A DNA stretch of 64,000 nt from Paragonimus skrjabini miyazakii (lineage: Eukaryota > Platyhelminthes > Trematoda > Plagiorchiida > Troglotrematidae): positions 43,378 to 107,377 of the forward strand of contig JTDE01001056.1 in assembly GCA_014338405.1 (NCBI GenBank), in the 5' to 3' direction. Below, in pieces: positions 50,409-62,760 of the stretch. Position 1 is the stretch's first letter. Each line of letters begins with the position of its first letter. Both the position numbers and the translations under genes were made by a program. The notes beneath the pieces are model-generated. The model worked only from the letters and a program-made list of their open reading frames with translations. It did no database searches and had not been told where the DNA came from.

Positions 50409-52440
50409 ACCTCACATTAGGCACGACCGAATTATCATATGTGAACACTCAACCACTTTCGCTTGTGAGTAATGATCAGGTTGCCCAATCGCCTCGACAG
50501 GAGACAGTTATTGTCTGTTAACTCCAATCGATGGATACTTGAGAATTGGAAAGTTTATCAGGTGCATGTTCCTGAGTATATTTTCAACACGAGTATCTCG
50601 ATAGGTTCCATTTGAAACAAACTCTACTGGAAATATATACCGTGCTAGCGTTCAGTTGAATTAATTTTCCTGAAATCTGTTTAGATCACGTTGTTAGCTT
50701 TTAGACGAAAAACATACCAAAACGGGTCCTTAGTTATTTGGGTATAGATATTAGAGAGCTTTCATGTGAAGTTCAAACGAATGTGGACGGTGATATCACA
50801 TACAGCTTTATGATGCAGTTTGTTTGAATTCTTGTACATTTCTTTTGGTAGGCTGAATCAAAATAAGAAAAATACAAGGAATTTTTATTCAGTTAGTTGA
50901 TCGTTGAAATAAAACATCAATTTCAGCTTGATGGACATCCTACCGATCTATTTAAAGCTGACCATCAACTCACTAGAACAAGAAACTAGCCACGTTGCAT
51001 CTATCGTTATTTCACTAGGACTACTGCATATTTTGGGCAGTCGGTTTTCTAACTGCTGTTTGATAGATTCAAATAAAATGTAAACCAGTATTCTAGTGGT
51101 TTTACTAAAATAAAAACCCGCACTCTTCGACTTCATGAGAAAAAATATTTGACAGGAAAGAATTGCCTTATATTCAATGCTATGAAGCTAGTTGAAACAA
51201 AATGGATAGGAATATATTTACCAAGATGATTTATAGAATTGATTAGTGATGCGTTCGTAGAAACTATAATTCCCGTCACTTATTTGCTTGTGTCAAATTG
51301 TGAAGAAACCAAGAGAGGTACTTTTTCATTAAGTCTCCATGTGTACAACCACACTCAAACGAATGCTAATACCTTTTGTAACAATTCACATTCGGACTCT
51401 CAAGTTCTCTGACTTATTCCAAGCAATTTGGTAGACAATGTTACTGGAGTAATTCTTGTTGACAAATTGAAGTGAATTTGGTAAACTGTCACCAATCGTA
51501 TTTTTAATACTCTTATTTACAAAATGGTTTACTCATGCAGAATAATATTCATGTATGCTCTACTGAACGATCAGTATGTGTTGCTCAATACGAGAAAGCA
51601 AATAAGTACACCTAAAAGTTTGTAGTGAAACTGAATTTTAGTTTCTGTTAATGATGTTGTAGCGAAATATCACACATATGAACTGCAGTTTTGGTTGTTT
51701 AGATCATATTTTGAAGCTTATTCACAGTCGTTTTACCCTTGGGCTGGGTCTTTTGTACGAAAGTGAGTATTAGCTACACAACACTTATTCACCAAAATAA
51801 CTTATTTTCACTGGGATGCATCAAACCAGGTAGCATGCCAAACAAAGTCACGTCATGTTCAACGTTACAGTTATGATCACTTTGATCTCCTGAAGGTTTT
51901 TCGCCTCACGTGATTCGTTGATTTTTGCTGACGATAAATTCTTTTTGGCTGACTGAAAAAAACCAGACTTTTGACAGTTGTCTTAAATAAAGCCATTTTA
52001 ACCCTCAACGCTGAATATATATCAATTCTTGGTAAGCATGAAATACTAAACATGCACCACGCCACCTGAGAGATATCATATGAGCGTGTACTCTGATAGA
52101 TTTGGTGTCAACTTGCACAGTTCCGTTTACGTTTTCAAGCTACTCTGCTGGTTTGCTGGGTTGGATGGTTCTATATATCATTTCATACTACATCATTTAT
52201 GGTGCGCGTTGGTTTGTTGCCAAGCTGCTGAGTGAAACATGCTGCCATTATCATTAGGTTATATATCTGAAAAGTACCAAATCAAGTAACTACTTGCCAA
52301 GTCAGAAATTTTATATGTATTTCTTGAAACAGTTTGTCTGTCGAATGTTTCAGAATATATAATATGTGCATATTTTGACGGAGACGTCACAATAATGTTT
52401 GATATTATGTTTTAGCAAATTTTACTGAACAAACGTCGAC
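50409..52440. other. Unassigned spacer
   Basis: No gene or repeat is recognised between the two SINE copies. Open frames are all 62 codons or shorter, which is consistent with non-coding DNA. Confidence 0.5.
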
Positions 52441-52586
52441 GGCGCTTGATCAGTATTCAGCTGTGTGATAGCCAGATCTGCATCATTTTGAACAAAGCAC
52501 TGGACCCATCAGAAATCATCCGCCGGGATTTGAGCAGCAAACTCTCATAGTGAGTATCAAATCGGATTCCAGTCAACTGTGCAAAA
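52441..52586 (-). mobile_element. Hammerhead SINE lacking the ribozyme core (copy f)
   Basis: On the minus strand an A-box-like GCACAGTTGACTGGAATCCG (complement about 52567-52586) is followed by ACTATGAGAGTTTGCTG, a B box GCTCAAATCCC and CGGCGG, then CTGATGGGTCCAGTGCTTTG. The last tract joins CTGATG directly to GGGTC and CAGTGC. In the other copies these are separated by stem II and GAAAC. The tail continues GTTCAAAATGATGCAG and CTGATCAAGCGCCG, alignable with the family 3' end. The element is therefore a clear family member whose catalytic core has been excised between short repeats or lost by slippage. Confidence 0.65.
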
Positions 52587-55500
52587 GCAACCATTCACTA
52601 CCGACGACGTGGTTGTGCCCGAAGTTGAAACAGTTTTCATCTACATACAATGTTTGGAAGATAACGCAACACCGAGGCCATCAAAATTACTAACGAATTT
52701 TATCGTTAGGCTAAATAAGTCTTTCCGCATAAATAATAAGACGTTTAGTACATTTAGCACTGTCAAAGACACGTTTACAAAACGAATTATTTTTATTTGG
52801 TATGAGCAAACAGTTGACTGAAGATTGACAGTTGACTGGAAATAAAATCATTTACAAGCTCCTTGATTTCTACAAAAGCTTAAACACGGAAAGTGTGGGC
52901 ATATTTAGGGCAGATTTTTAAACTCACAAACGAAAATATTAGTTCTTTCAGTTGTATTTTCAACTTGTGGGTTCATTCTAATTGTTAACGAACAGTTTCA
53001 GAGATTTTCAGTGTTTTTGGTATTGAAAAAACAATTGGTAGCAGCTGACTGACGCGGCAAATTGGAAAAGCATGGATATACACCCTTCTAAAATCTGATT
53101 GGTTCACTGAATTAACCAATAAACGTTGAGGCACGAGAAATCTCAATAGAAAACGCTACCTACATTTTATGCTGCATCACAAGCAGAAAATGTACACATT
53201 AGTAAATCGTGACAGATTCTAAAGATCTCTGTCTATGTTGAAGAAAACGTTTGTGGAATTATCTGAATAATGTCTACAGTTGAAACATCAGACAGACGGC
53301 TTTCGACCAGTTTACTTGAACAGGCTGTAATTTATCTGGCAACAATTTTTCGTATGCAAAAAACAGACAGTACTCTACCTTGATTAAAGAAAATTAGTAA
53401 GTATTGAGAAATATATTATACCTATGACCAGTTTTAGCGTTCAAATTGTCGAGATAATCATATTGAACTTACTTCGTTTACTAACCCTATATTTCTTAAA
53501 ATAGTGGCAGTTTATTAACTTGTGTCCATTTACTGGCATCAGTGTTATCGGCTTTAGGCTCATGCTGTAAAATACAAACCTTGTTTGAACAGAAAAGCTT
53601 TGGAGGTTTTTCACTCAAATTTATCAACCAAGTGGGATGAGTTTTGATACCGTACTTGTGATTAAGATGGCAAGTTAGATCAACTCAATATAACCACGCA
53701 ATGAAAGCCTTTCGGGCAAAAGTATAAAGTATTTCTAATCAGGAAATATTAGGAAAAATATAAATTGTGACACAAAGTTTCAAGTATTTCAAAACTACAT
53801 ACTATGATACTGAAAAGGGTACGATTTTCAAGTGAGAAATTTAAATGCCTGAAGAACTTTCTGAAAATTAGTTGTTTGAGTAAAATACTTTGTTTCCTAT
53901 GGCAGTCTACCTTGTAAATCTGTTAGGTTATTTTTTTCGACTTGTAAGTGAACAACACTGTAAGTGACCACGTTTCAGAATGTTCGATTGTTACTGGCAA
54001 AGTTTTCTCTACGAAATGTTCATCAGACAACCATAAACGATGATATCAAAGTGGTGAAAAATTCGTAGACTGCTTGACTTCATAATTTTACAATTTGGAC
54101 ACAAACGGTTGTTTGATGTGTTTCAGTCAGCATTGGGTTACTTAAATACAAACTGACTGTTCGGTTTGTACATCGTCGATGAACAGTCGGTCATCAGCAA
54201 TCACCACAGAATTTGAAAAACGTGTTAGCCATTGTTATTTTTGTGTGACTAGATCTAGGCCGTTAACCATCCGACATACGTGAAATATTTAGTTATGAAA
54301 CTCCAGGTTTGTTCCAATGCTTTTTCAATAATCCATTTAATTAGGTGAAGTCGAATCATTCTTAATTTTTTAAAATAAATATTGGAGCAACAACAACAAC
54401 AAAGGTTGAAACAAATCTATTTCGTTCATTAGGCGATGTGTACTTGACGAACACAATCTGGTCGTATTGGCTTTCTCAGTGAAGATTGCTTTCATTCGTG
54501 TGGAACTACGTACCAAAGTGTCACAAATTATGAAACATATCAATCAATATATGGGCGGTACCAAAAACATTATATAGAATATGTCCGCGCATATCACATC
54601 AAATTATGTAATAAACTGAGATTGGCAGTTAGCTAAAAATGTGGTTTCAAATATAATGATATTAGGTAACTGAATGGCTTCGGACATCGTGAAAGGTAAA
54701 TTTTTGACGTACAACTGTGAATGATTTAATTTAGTATAAATACTTCAGTCGCTCCAACTGAAACAAAATCACCAGTAGATTGTGATCAACATTACGACCA
54801 TAATGATAACGTGGATTAAATTAAAGCAGTGTGAATCGACAGTAGACTATCAAATACCTTTTAACATGCTAAAATATTGCTTTTCTTTAAAAATGAATTA
54901 GACGTGCAAGTTACATAACATATTCAGCCTAAAATCACAATGTTTCATTTTGGGTGGCCAAGCTCAAGCTATTATGTAGAAAATAACAGTAAAAAAGCTA
55001 ACTTTCTTTCTGAAAATCTTTGTCACAAAAAGATAAAAAACGATTGATGTAACTTTTGTTGTTCTACTGTGTGTCGACGTCTTTGCTATTCAGATCTACT
55101 TTTATGTGCGCTATTCACAATTTCGTGAACATCTGGGCAAACAAATGAACCAAGATTTTTCATAGCAACCCTGCAGATCTGTAAAGTATCCAGGTATGTG
55201 ACTTTAGAAGTGTCGGCAGGATATGACCTTCCACTTTGTAGCAAAGCAATTGAGTGCAACACAGTCGCTACAGTGAACTATAAATCGTTTTGAAAGGACA
55301 CTGTTCTTATTGCTACCTTACTTATACGAATCGGTCAATCACATTGGCTGAACCACATATCACTAGCCATATTTCTTTAATGGCACTCTGAACAAATGGA
55401 TCAGCCCGCTAAATACTTGTCGCCGTCAAACTTGGTATGAACAAACTGCCGCTATCATGAGGTTTTATATAGCATAAATATGCTAGTTAGGTGACAGAAT

Positions 55501-56736
55501 AAACGGTAGCAGTAGAAGAGTATTAGTTCATTGAACTAACATCAAAATGAATGTACTGTTAGTGAGAAGTTGACAATTTCAAAATACATTTTGATTTGGC
55601 AGTCAACATTGAAACACCGAGTCAGTCCACATGCGGATTGACTGATTGATCTCTGTATACTGCTGCTGCCCATTAGAGCCCTCCACTCAAATGCAGGGTT
55701 TTTCTTTAAGAGAAGCGGGTTAATTGTGAATGATTTTCGTTTTAAGATCAATGGAACTCCCGAACTACCAATCAGAAACGCTTATGGTTTGGTGACAGTA
55801 TGCCAGTAAGGGTAGCACAATCACAAGAATACTGTGATGTCGTTCGGCAATCTGATTATCTCTGGAGTAAACGAGCTGAAAAGTCTCTGAGATGGCGAAA
55901 TCTGAGATAAGTAGTCTACTGCTTACTTCAATTACAACGTTTTCCATGGCTAGAATGAGATACCATGGGACGCTGTCTTCTGATTCTTTCGGCGTTCTTT
56001 GCAGCTGCGTTACGTTGGTGCCCATAGAATATCATATATACATGGGGTATATGTGCAACATGTTACGACTGACACAAATCCAGTTTGCAGACAGTAAACA
56101 AAATAGTGTCGTACAGATAAATCACGAAGTTAAATTTGAATTCACTTGTTCTCTTTCAAAACGTTTAGTATACCACCACAAAATTTAGAAAAATCAATCT
56201 GAATGACCGTGTTTATATTTTACCAGGATTATGCATCTTTCTATACCAAAAGCAACATTGTCGTTGGTTAACTCGCTTGGTTGACTGTGAAACCCTTATT
56301 TGTTTAATTCTTCTCAAGCCATCACATAAACATAATTAAAAATTGGGATTAATTAATGCTAAGTTCTATTTTTTAATTTGCTATCTTGTCACCTGCTTGT
56401 TTCTGGTATTTCTGAGGTCTGTCTGCTTTCAGTCACCGCTTCATAATCTGGCTTAAAGATGTGTGCAAATTAAAGCTAACGAGTCATATATCAGCATACA
56501 GAATGCGTGAAGAATACAAGACTTCAGCTTTATAGTTACTTGCATTGAGCAAAACTACAATACAAGTTGTAATTGCAATAACGCTTCATCAGTTTACAGT
56601 TCTCTGGTTGGTTTACCAACAGTTTCTCATTTTTTGAACAATCGCATAATTTCATGAATATTTAACCCAAGAAATTTCTAAGATATTAAGTTCGGTAATT
56701 TTTAAAATAATTACAGATAAGGTCGTATCATACACA
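52587..56736. other. Unassigned spacer
   Basis: AT-rich with no recognised gene. A minus-strand frame at 55765-56025 contains NQIAERHHSIL, which resembles the NGIVERHH signature near the third catalytic residue of Gypsy integrases. The rest does not align well, so it is treated only as a possibility. A plus-strand 98-codon frame overlaps it at 55892-56188. A short (CAA)n tract occurs at about 54390-54405. Confidence 0.4.
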
Positions 56737-57447
56737 TTGTGTTGTGCAGTAAACAATCATAGAATAGACAAGCAACTGTCAAGAACTGCAAAGAAACCGG
56801 AAGAAGACCAGCGCCCTATCGTCCCTTCCAATTCCGGAGATTTCAGCCATCTCATGCAGACACTGACGGGTATTCTAGACAGGTTATCGACGAAACCCAC
56901 AACAGCGGGGCTGCAACTATCGATCCCACATCCCGACAAGTTCACTATGGTGGGTCATTATCCTCGTTGGGAAGGTCAAGTACGGGCCTATCTTCGGAAT
57001 TTTCCAGCGGGGTCCTATAACAACCTGATTCCGAATTTGCTGAACGGAGAGGCCTTCGATATTGTCGTCGGGGCCAAAATCCTGCATACTCCCGTATCAG
57101 ACTGGATGTTCACGGAAGTTAGACATTTATTAGATGCCCCCTTGAACCCAACAGTCTATTGACAGCAGTTTCACGCCCGTAAGCAACTCGAGCGGGAAAC
57201 CGTACAGTCGTTTGTCCGTGAATTGCGGCGCCTGGCAGAACATGGTTATGAGAAAGAGTCCCAAGAGAAACGCCGAAAGCAAATTCTTGAACAGCTAATA
57301 GAGGGGATGCTGCCAACGACTATAAAAAGGGAGTTCCTGTTTCACCCGCTCGGCGACCTTGATGCTGCTGTGCGATTGGCCAAGAACCTCGAAAGGGTCA
57401 AAGCAGCCGTCAGTCGACCGGCACAATACTGCGTTGCGGCATGAGCG
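56737..57447 (+). pseudogene. Gypsy Gag (capsid) remnant
   Basis: A first frame of 141 codons to the TGA at 57160 contains FTMVGHYPRWEGQVRAYLRN, typical of the start of a retrotransposon capsid domain, followed by NLLNGEAFDIVVGAKI. Immediately after the stop, in the same frame, the homologous part continues with QQFHARKQLERETVQSFVRE and LRRLAEHGY. It then runs through LEQLIEGMLPTTIKREFLFH and AVRLAKNLERVKAAV to 57447. The stop is therefore a single nonsense mutation inside Gag. The CCHC nucleocapsid knuckle that should follow is not readable, although fragments (CGR-like) occur near 57540. No catalytic activity is expected of Gag; it would form particles. The exact start is uncertain. Confidence 0.85.
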
Positions 57448-57703
57448 ACCAACCGAAAGAACAGCCTCACAATGTACGGGAGGAACGCAGACTGGCTTCG
57501 AGGACGTAACTATTCGCGGGATGGAGGCCAAGAACGGTGACCCTGGTCGAACAGACCACGTAGACCGTGCGACCACAAATTAAGGGTAAATCGTTACGCC
57601 TCCGAAACCATCGACCAGGCAACAAGAAACCACATAAGAAGAGGTAAGCCCGGAGGGACGGTTGGCCCGACGGCAGGAGATTCTACAAGAGTCACACTTC
57701 CTG

Positions 57704-57760
57704 TGTGAACATAGACTCGGCGGATGACGCTGTAACGCGGATTCACTATCGAGGCGCCCG
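57704..57760 (+). pseudogene. RNase H C-terminal tail of Gypsy Pol
   Basis: A frame reading EHRLGG, a stop, RC and then NADSLSRRP (57734-57760) matches the hallmark end of Gypsy RNase H (H-R-P-G, then N-A-D-A-L-S-R). It marks the right side of the internal deletion that removed protease, reverse transcriptase and the rest of RNase H. Confidence 0.75.
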
Positions 57761-57801
57761 CGCGCAATCATGGCGACTATCCGTCCTGTACTGCACAACA
57801 C

Positions 57802-59215
57802 GTAGCGCTAATCAACCTACAGAGCGCGGAGTACGGCCACTGGCAGCAGGCTCAAGCAGAAGATCCTGAGACTGCGTTAATGTACGAAAGGTGCCGGAAT
57901 AAGAGAAAGGGACCAACAAGCGAGGAAATGGAAGGAAAAAGTTATGAATCCCTCTGTCTTTGGGCGTTATGGGAACAGCTCAGGATGACGGAGGGAGTAT
58001 TATTTATCCAATACGGACCCGCTTACATGAGAAGGATTGTGGTCCCCCAGTCCATGGTACATGATATCCTAGCAAACCCACACCACGGGCTCGGTCATGC
58101 GGGAATAAGTAAATTGGAGGCGGCCGTACGATAACGATTTTGGTGGCCACATCAGCGGAGAGATATCAGGTTGCTATGCCGATCGTGTGAAAAATGCGGT
58201 GCCTTCAAAAATTCTCAAATATGACGTCCAGTACCGTTACAAATTGACTGCAGGATATCCCAACGAGTTGGTGGGCTTGAATATTGCACGGCCGTTGCCT
58301 GAAACACCTCGTAACGATCGATACATCTTGGTCCTGGTAGGTTACGTCACCAAATGGTGCAAATCAGTCCTGTTTGCACAAGTGGATACATCGACGGTTG
58401 CAACAGCCATTGTCGATCACTGGGTGTGCCTTTGGGGAGCCCATGGCCAACTCCATTCAGACCAAAGTTACTGCTTTGAAAGCTCTTTGGCTCGTGAAGT
58501 GTGTAGGCTACTAAGAATAAATAAAACGCGAACCACAGCTTACCACCTGCAAGGCAATAGGCAGGCAGGAAAGGACGAACCGGTCCCTCAAAAGTCTTCT
58601 GAAAGCTTTCACGGAGAAGAATGTCACCGAACGAGACTTAGCTACACCGAAGTGTATGTTAGCTTACCGCAGTGTTATTCATTCGCCGACTGATCAAACC
58701 CCACATTTCCTGTGGACCAAGCGAGAACTGAGATGACCCTCAGATACCCGATTGCTGGTTACTCAGCAAGTGCAACTTCCAGTTGCACAATTCGTAAGCA
58801 ACCTTCTTGATACACTTCGACGAGCGCAACAGGTCGCGCGAACATACCTGAAGACATCTCACAGACACCAGAAGGACTATTATGATGAGAAGGTGTTTGG
58901 AACTCCCCTGAAGGTTGGCGGAAGAGTGTGGCTGCACAACACGGTTCCCAGTCCGAGAGTCCCGCCGAAGATGCACAAACAATGGAAAGAGCCGTAAGTT
59001 GTCGAACGAATACTTTCACAGGCAACTTGCCAGATTAATGAGCTGACAGAAACTGACAAACAACCAATCATAGTTTACCTCAACCGACTAAAATCATAAA
59101 CACAAACTGCAGTCCGTGAACTGTCACCGGACGCTTCCGAGGTCAGGATGAAAGTCGAAGTTGCGAGCGTGTTAGCTATAAGTGAGGCACCAGGGACGGT
59201 GCTCGGCGAAGGGGG
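57802..59215 (+). pseudogene. Gypsy integrase, frameshifted
   Basis: The frame open from before 57802 reads WQQAQAEDPETALMYERC and enters the zinc-binding domain. HHGLGHAGISKLEAAVR, a stop (58132, a single C to T change from a Gln codon), RFWWPHQRRD and LLCRSCEKC give the H-H-C-C arrangement. After a frameshift the DDE core follows: NELVGLNIARPLPETP, RYILVLVGYVTKWC, LHSDQSYCFES and RTTAYHLQGN. The first catalytic D is N (GLNI) and the third, E, has been lost (QAGKD where VER is usual). Only the middle D (HSDQ) remains. Another frameshift near 58570 leads to FTEKNVTERDLATPKCMLAY and then a C-terminal part with RRAQQVARTYLKTSHRHQKD to VYLNRLK. It is catalytically dead. Confidence 0.9.
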
Positions 59216-59222
59216 GGGAGTT
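59210..59222 (+). other. Polypurine tract, presumed 3' LTR start
   Basis: GAAGGGGGGGGAG lies at the end of the integrase reading and is directly followed by TTGTCTAACG. A purine run just before TGT is where second-strand synthesis is primed in LTR retrotransposons, so the 3' LTR probably begins at TGTCTAACG (59222). The far end of the LTR cannot be placed, because no second copy is present for comparison. Confidence 0.6.
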
Positions 59223-62200
59223 GTCTAACGAGCGGTCAAAACTAGTTAACGCGCACGGATTGAATTTGAGGTGGTAATTATTATAAGGCTGCTTTGCTTT
59301 CTGCAATTACTTATTGGATTTGTTGCCTCAGAATAATTTACGTATTTCTTCGCATTTTCACTTAGAATCTAAGCAAGTTGTTGCTTGACTCACGTGCTAA
59401 TCATACCAAACATACTTATATTAAACCGGCTCACTTTGTGTGAACTGGGTTTGAAATAATACACTTATCCCTGGCGTAACTCAAAAAAGACTGCGCATTA
59501 GAATTTGCATCCACTATTTCGTTTGGAATCTTTAGAAAAATGTAAATGGTAGTAATATATCAAGCATTAAACATACGCCAATCAAGAATCGATTTGAACG
59601 TTGTTCTGCGTCTTGTCTTTTTGTTTATAGCACTCATTGACTCTACCAGGTGATGCAAACTTCTAACTCGTTTGACCTACGTTTAAAAAATTGATGTATT
59701 TAAGCTTGATTAATTATCACTGGAATAATTTTGTACATTATGTCACTCGTTATTTCTTACAGTAGTTTCTTTTTAAATCAATGAACAAAAAAATTATTTA
59801 TTATGAGCTTTGGTGTATATAAGTTAGAAAATCAGATTGCTACATGCAATCCACTATCACATTATACAGACTGAATTTGTATGAATTTACTACTAGCCTA
59901 AAAGTAACTCGCTTCTGGTTGGTTGCATTTTGTCAGGTTATAGAAATCTGTGTCTTTCATTGAAAAATCACCCTTCCATAACATGGTTTTGTTTCGACTG
60001 TATCAAAGCTACTTATTTGCATTTTTGTTCGGTTATTTCTAGGGAAGATTGTTTTTTCATTCATCTATGTATTCTATCATCTTTTTAGATTTCAGCTATG
60101 CATGAGTGCTCGGAATCTCACGAAACTTTCGTGAAAGTAATGAATTATGCAAATCGTTTTTAGCACTGTTTTGATAAAGCTGTTGTATTCCATCAGTACT
60201 TAAAATGCTAACGATAAAATTGAAATCTTCTTATTTATTCCATTGATGTATTTCAAGCGAAAAAACTGTTTTTGAAACCATAAGTTAAGGAAATTGCAAA
60301 AGGCTGAAACATGTGACCAGCAGATCTACTCAGGGCTATGGTCACAGTGCATTTCTGGCAAGAAACTCATTCCATGGAGAGTTAGTGTTTTCTTGTAAGG
60401 CAACCATTTTTGTCTCAAGGAGCTTGACATATATAATTGTGACACACTGAGTAACTTAACTTCACTGTTTAGCAACTGTCATTGTAAGTAAGCTGTCATT
60501 GTTGCTACTTAGGATATATTATGATTATAACCAGCACTTCATGCGAACGAAGACTTTGGGGACAACAATAGTAATGGTTATTTTTGCTTGTACCACACGT
60601 TTAGCTGTATTGAAACATAACATATCAAATCGGCAGTCGAAACATCCTCACGCAGTTACGACTCAATAAAAGTGAACAGATTGTAGATTGATTAAATTTC
60701 TTTTATTTTAGAATTTGTTTCTGTAGTACAGCTGAAAAGATTTCTGTCAGACAGTCTACATATAGATTGCAACCAGGTAACATTCAGTTTGATTCAAAAA
60801 AAGCCGACAAGTAGTCCAACCTGGTGAACATTTTCTGACAGTTTTCAGCGCTTATTTAGGAAAACTAATACGCGAATGATAGGTAAAATCTTTGCGTTTC
60901 GTTCCGTTCATTTATTGTTTCAAGAACCTCGTTAAACATGCAACTCATGTATTTTTGCTTTTGGACTGAATGGTTTCATCCATAACAAGTGTGTCATTCT
61001 GTCTAATTGGTAAAATCACTCAAACTTGAAAGCACTGAAACCTGTCCGTTTGCATTTTTAAAAAGTCACGTCTGAAGGGCACCGCCCACAATTTCCAGAT
61101 ACCTTTTGATCAACTTAGTTTTGTCAGTGTATACGGTAAATATTGACTGCCAAATAAAACCAAACTACTTCCTTCGTCGAGTTTGTATCAATTATTAAAT
61201 TGCCAAGCGGATATGGGAATACTTTTTATTGCCTCATTTATGTACATTAGTGGTTTTCGTAAGTTGTGCCAAATCTCGCTGTTCTACTGAAAACTTCTGA
61301 AAAAGACTTAGATTATTTCATCTCCGAAAATTAGTTTCTTTATGGTTGTGTGTGATTCATTTGGGCTATAATACTAACTGAGACAATGCATTTTTTTTCA
61401 CAAAATTGTTTTTTTTTTCGGAATGGTGGAATGTACTGCCAGTAAACTTTCTGACCTACAGTATTCATTGTAATTTTATTTCCAATGGTGACTGTAAAGA
61501 AAATGAATTGATAAGCATAAAATTCAATTTTTCATTCCGTTTACAGAGTTTTGTATTCACGTTCATTACAAGTGGATTATTTAGAATGGTTTATTGTCAT
61601 CGAAACGAACTGGGAATTTTGTCCCTGAGAAGGGTGTGTATATACTAACGTTGTTATTTCTCCTGATTTTGGTCCATTTTTTTATGAAAACGACGGTGGT
61701 TTTGATAATAAATGAAATATCTTGAGTCAACTGAAAAATATTCGCGAAAAAAATTATTTTACTTTCAGGTCAAAGTTAACTGTTGAGTGTTGTTAACTTT
61801 ATTTGCAAAGCTATTCACACAAGGCTGATTACAACATATACAATAAGAAGTGCTTTCATGCTAGGAAAACTGTTATAATCTAACTGATACCAACTACTCA
61901 CGAAAAATACATAGGTATTTGTCAGTCGTTGTTCATGCATCTACACTACGAATGCCTTGTCGCCGTAGAAAACCATTCCTGTTCACTAAACATATGTGCC
62001 CATAAGAAACATTTTATACAAATACAATTTACTTGACAAGACTCAATAGTACATTGTGAGCATATAACACTCAAACATTTTGCAGCGGATTTTAACCAGC
62101 GCGCTTAGCAGTGTAAAATGTCGGTCTTTTGTTAGCAAGCCTATTTTTCACTCATTTTCGTTTAACCATGACCTGACATTGTGCTAAAAAAACAGCGCAT

Positions 62201-62570
62201 TTCATTGGTTTATTGTTGTTTTTATGGTATGTATCTACCATGTCAACAATGATAATGGGCAATCATACATATTAACAAATTGCAACTTTGCTGCTCTGCT
62301 TAAAGCCCTGTCAGTTGGAAACAACGACCCGAAAACAGTCAGTGATCACGAGTGTACACCTATGAAAGTGATTTTTTTTCTCTTTTCCTCTGGTGTAAAA
62401 CTTAAGGGAGAATTTTCCCGAATAAGTTGGAATAAAAATGGTTCAGAATCAAGTTTTGCTCATCGTGAGACTTCACATATTCGGAAAGCAATGATTTAAG
62501 GGCAGATGAAATGTTCAAAGCATAATTGCATTATTTCACGGATTTCCAAGTTAAACAACACTCCTCAAGG
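59223..62570. other. Presumed LTR start, then unassigned AT-rich spacer
   Basis: The first few hundred bases should include the 3' LTR of the Gypsy copy, but its boundary cannot be seen. Beyond it no gene or RNA is recognised. Long T and A runs are frequent. An 80-codon frame at 61406-61648 and a 91-codon frame at 62224-62499 carry no familiar motif. Confidence 0.45.
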
Positions 62571-62760
62571 AACATTGTATAAAAAGTGACGTTACGAATT
62601 TTAGTACGATGAACTATAAAACCCTTTAAATTCCCAACTGAGCTAAGAACATTAACAACCTTGAAATGATTGATGTCTGAAGGTAATTCCGTCCACGCTG
62701 CATTAATTGGATCTAGAATCGATTGTTTCCTCGAAATTGTGTGACGATACACTTTTTGGT
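62571..62760 (-). pseudogene. Possible LINE reverse-transcriptase tail
   Basis: A minus-strand frame includes DPINAAWTELPSDINHFKVV followed by NVLSSVGN. This resembles the conserved end of CR1- and RTE-type LINE polyproteins, an R-V-I-N-A-W-N-x-L-P segment followed some residues later by F-K and L-D. The W, LP and hydrophobic spacing are kept, but FK is altered. No upstream reverse transcriptase is readable, so at best it is a short, old fragment. The assignment depends on a single motif. Confidence 0.3.

Larger units (their letters stand above)
56737..59222 (+). mobile_element. Ty3/Gypsy retrotransposon, deleted copy
   Basis: A visibly GC-richer block than its surroundings. In order it holds a Gag remnant (56737-57447), a scrambled join (57448-57700), the last residues of RNase H (57704-57760, with NADSLSRRP), a nearly complete but stop-riddled integrase (57800-59100), a polypurine tract and the probable first bases of the 3' LTR. 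Gag C terminus, protease, reverse transcriptase and most of RNase H are absent, so several kilobases of a normal 5 kb Gypsy are missing. No 5' LTR, primer-binding site or matching LTR sequence is visible upstream. It is a dead, ancient copy: multiple stops and frameshifts in every part. Confidence 0.9.

Noticed and set aside
54385..54410. (CAA)n tract as CRISPR or tandem array
   Set aside because: A five-unit trinucleotide run in eukaryotic DNA; no repeat-spacer structure anywhere in the window.
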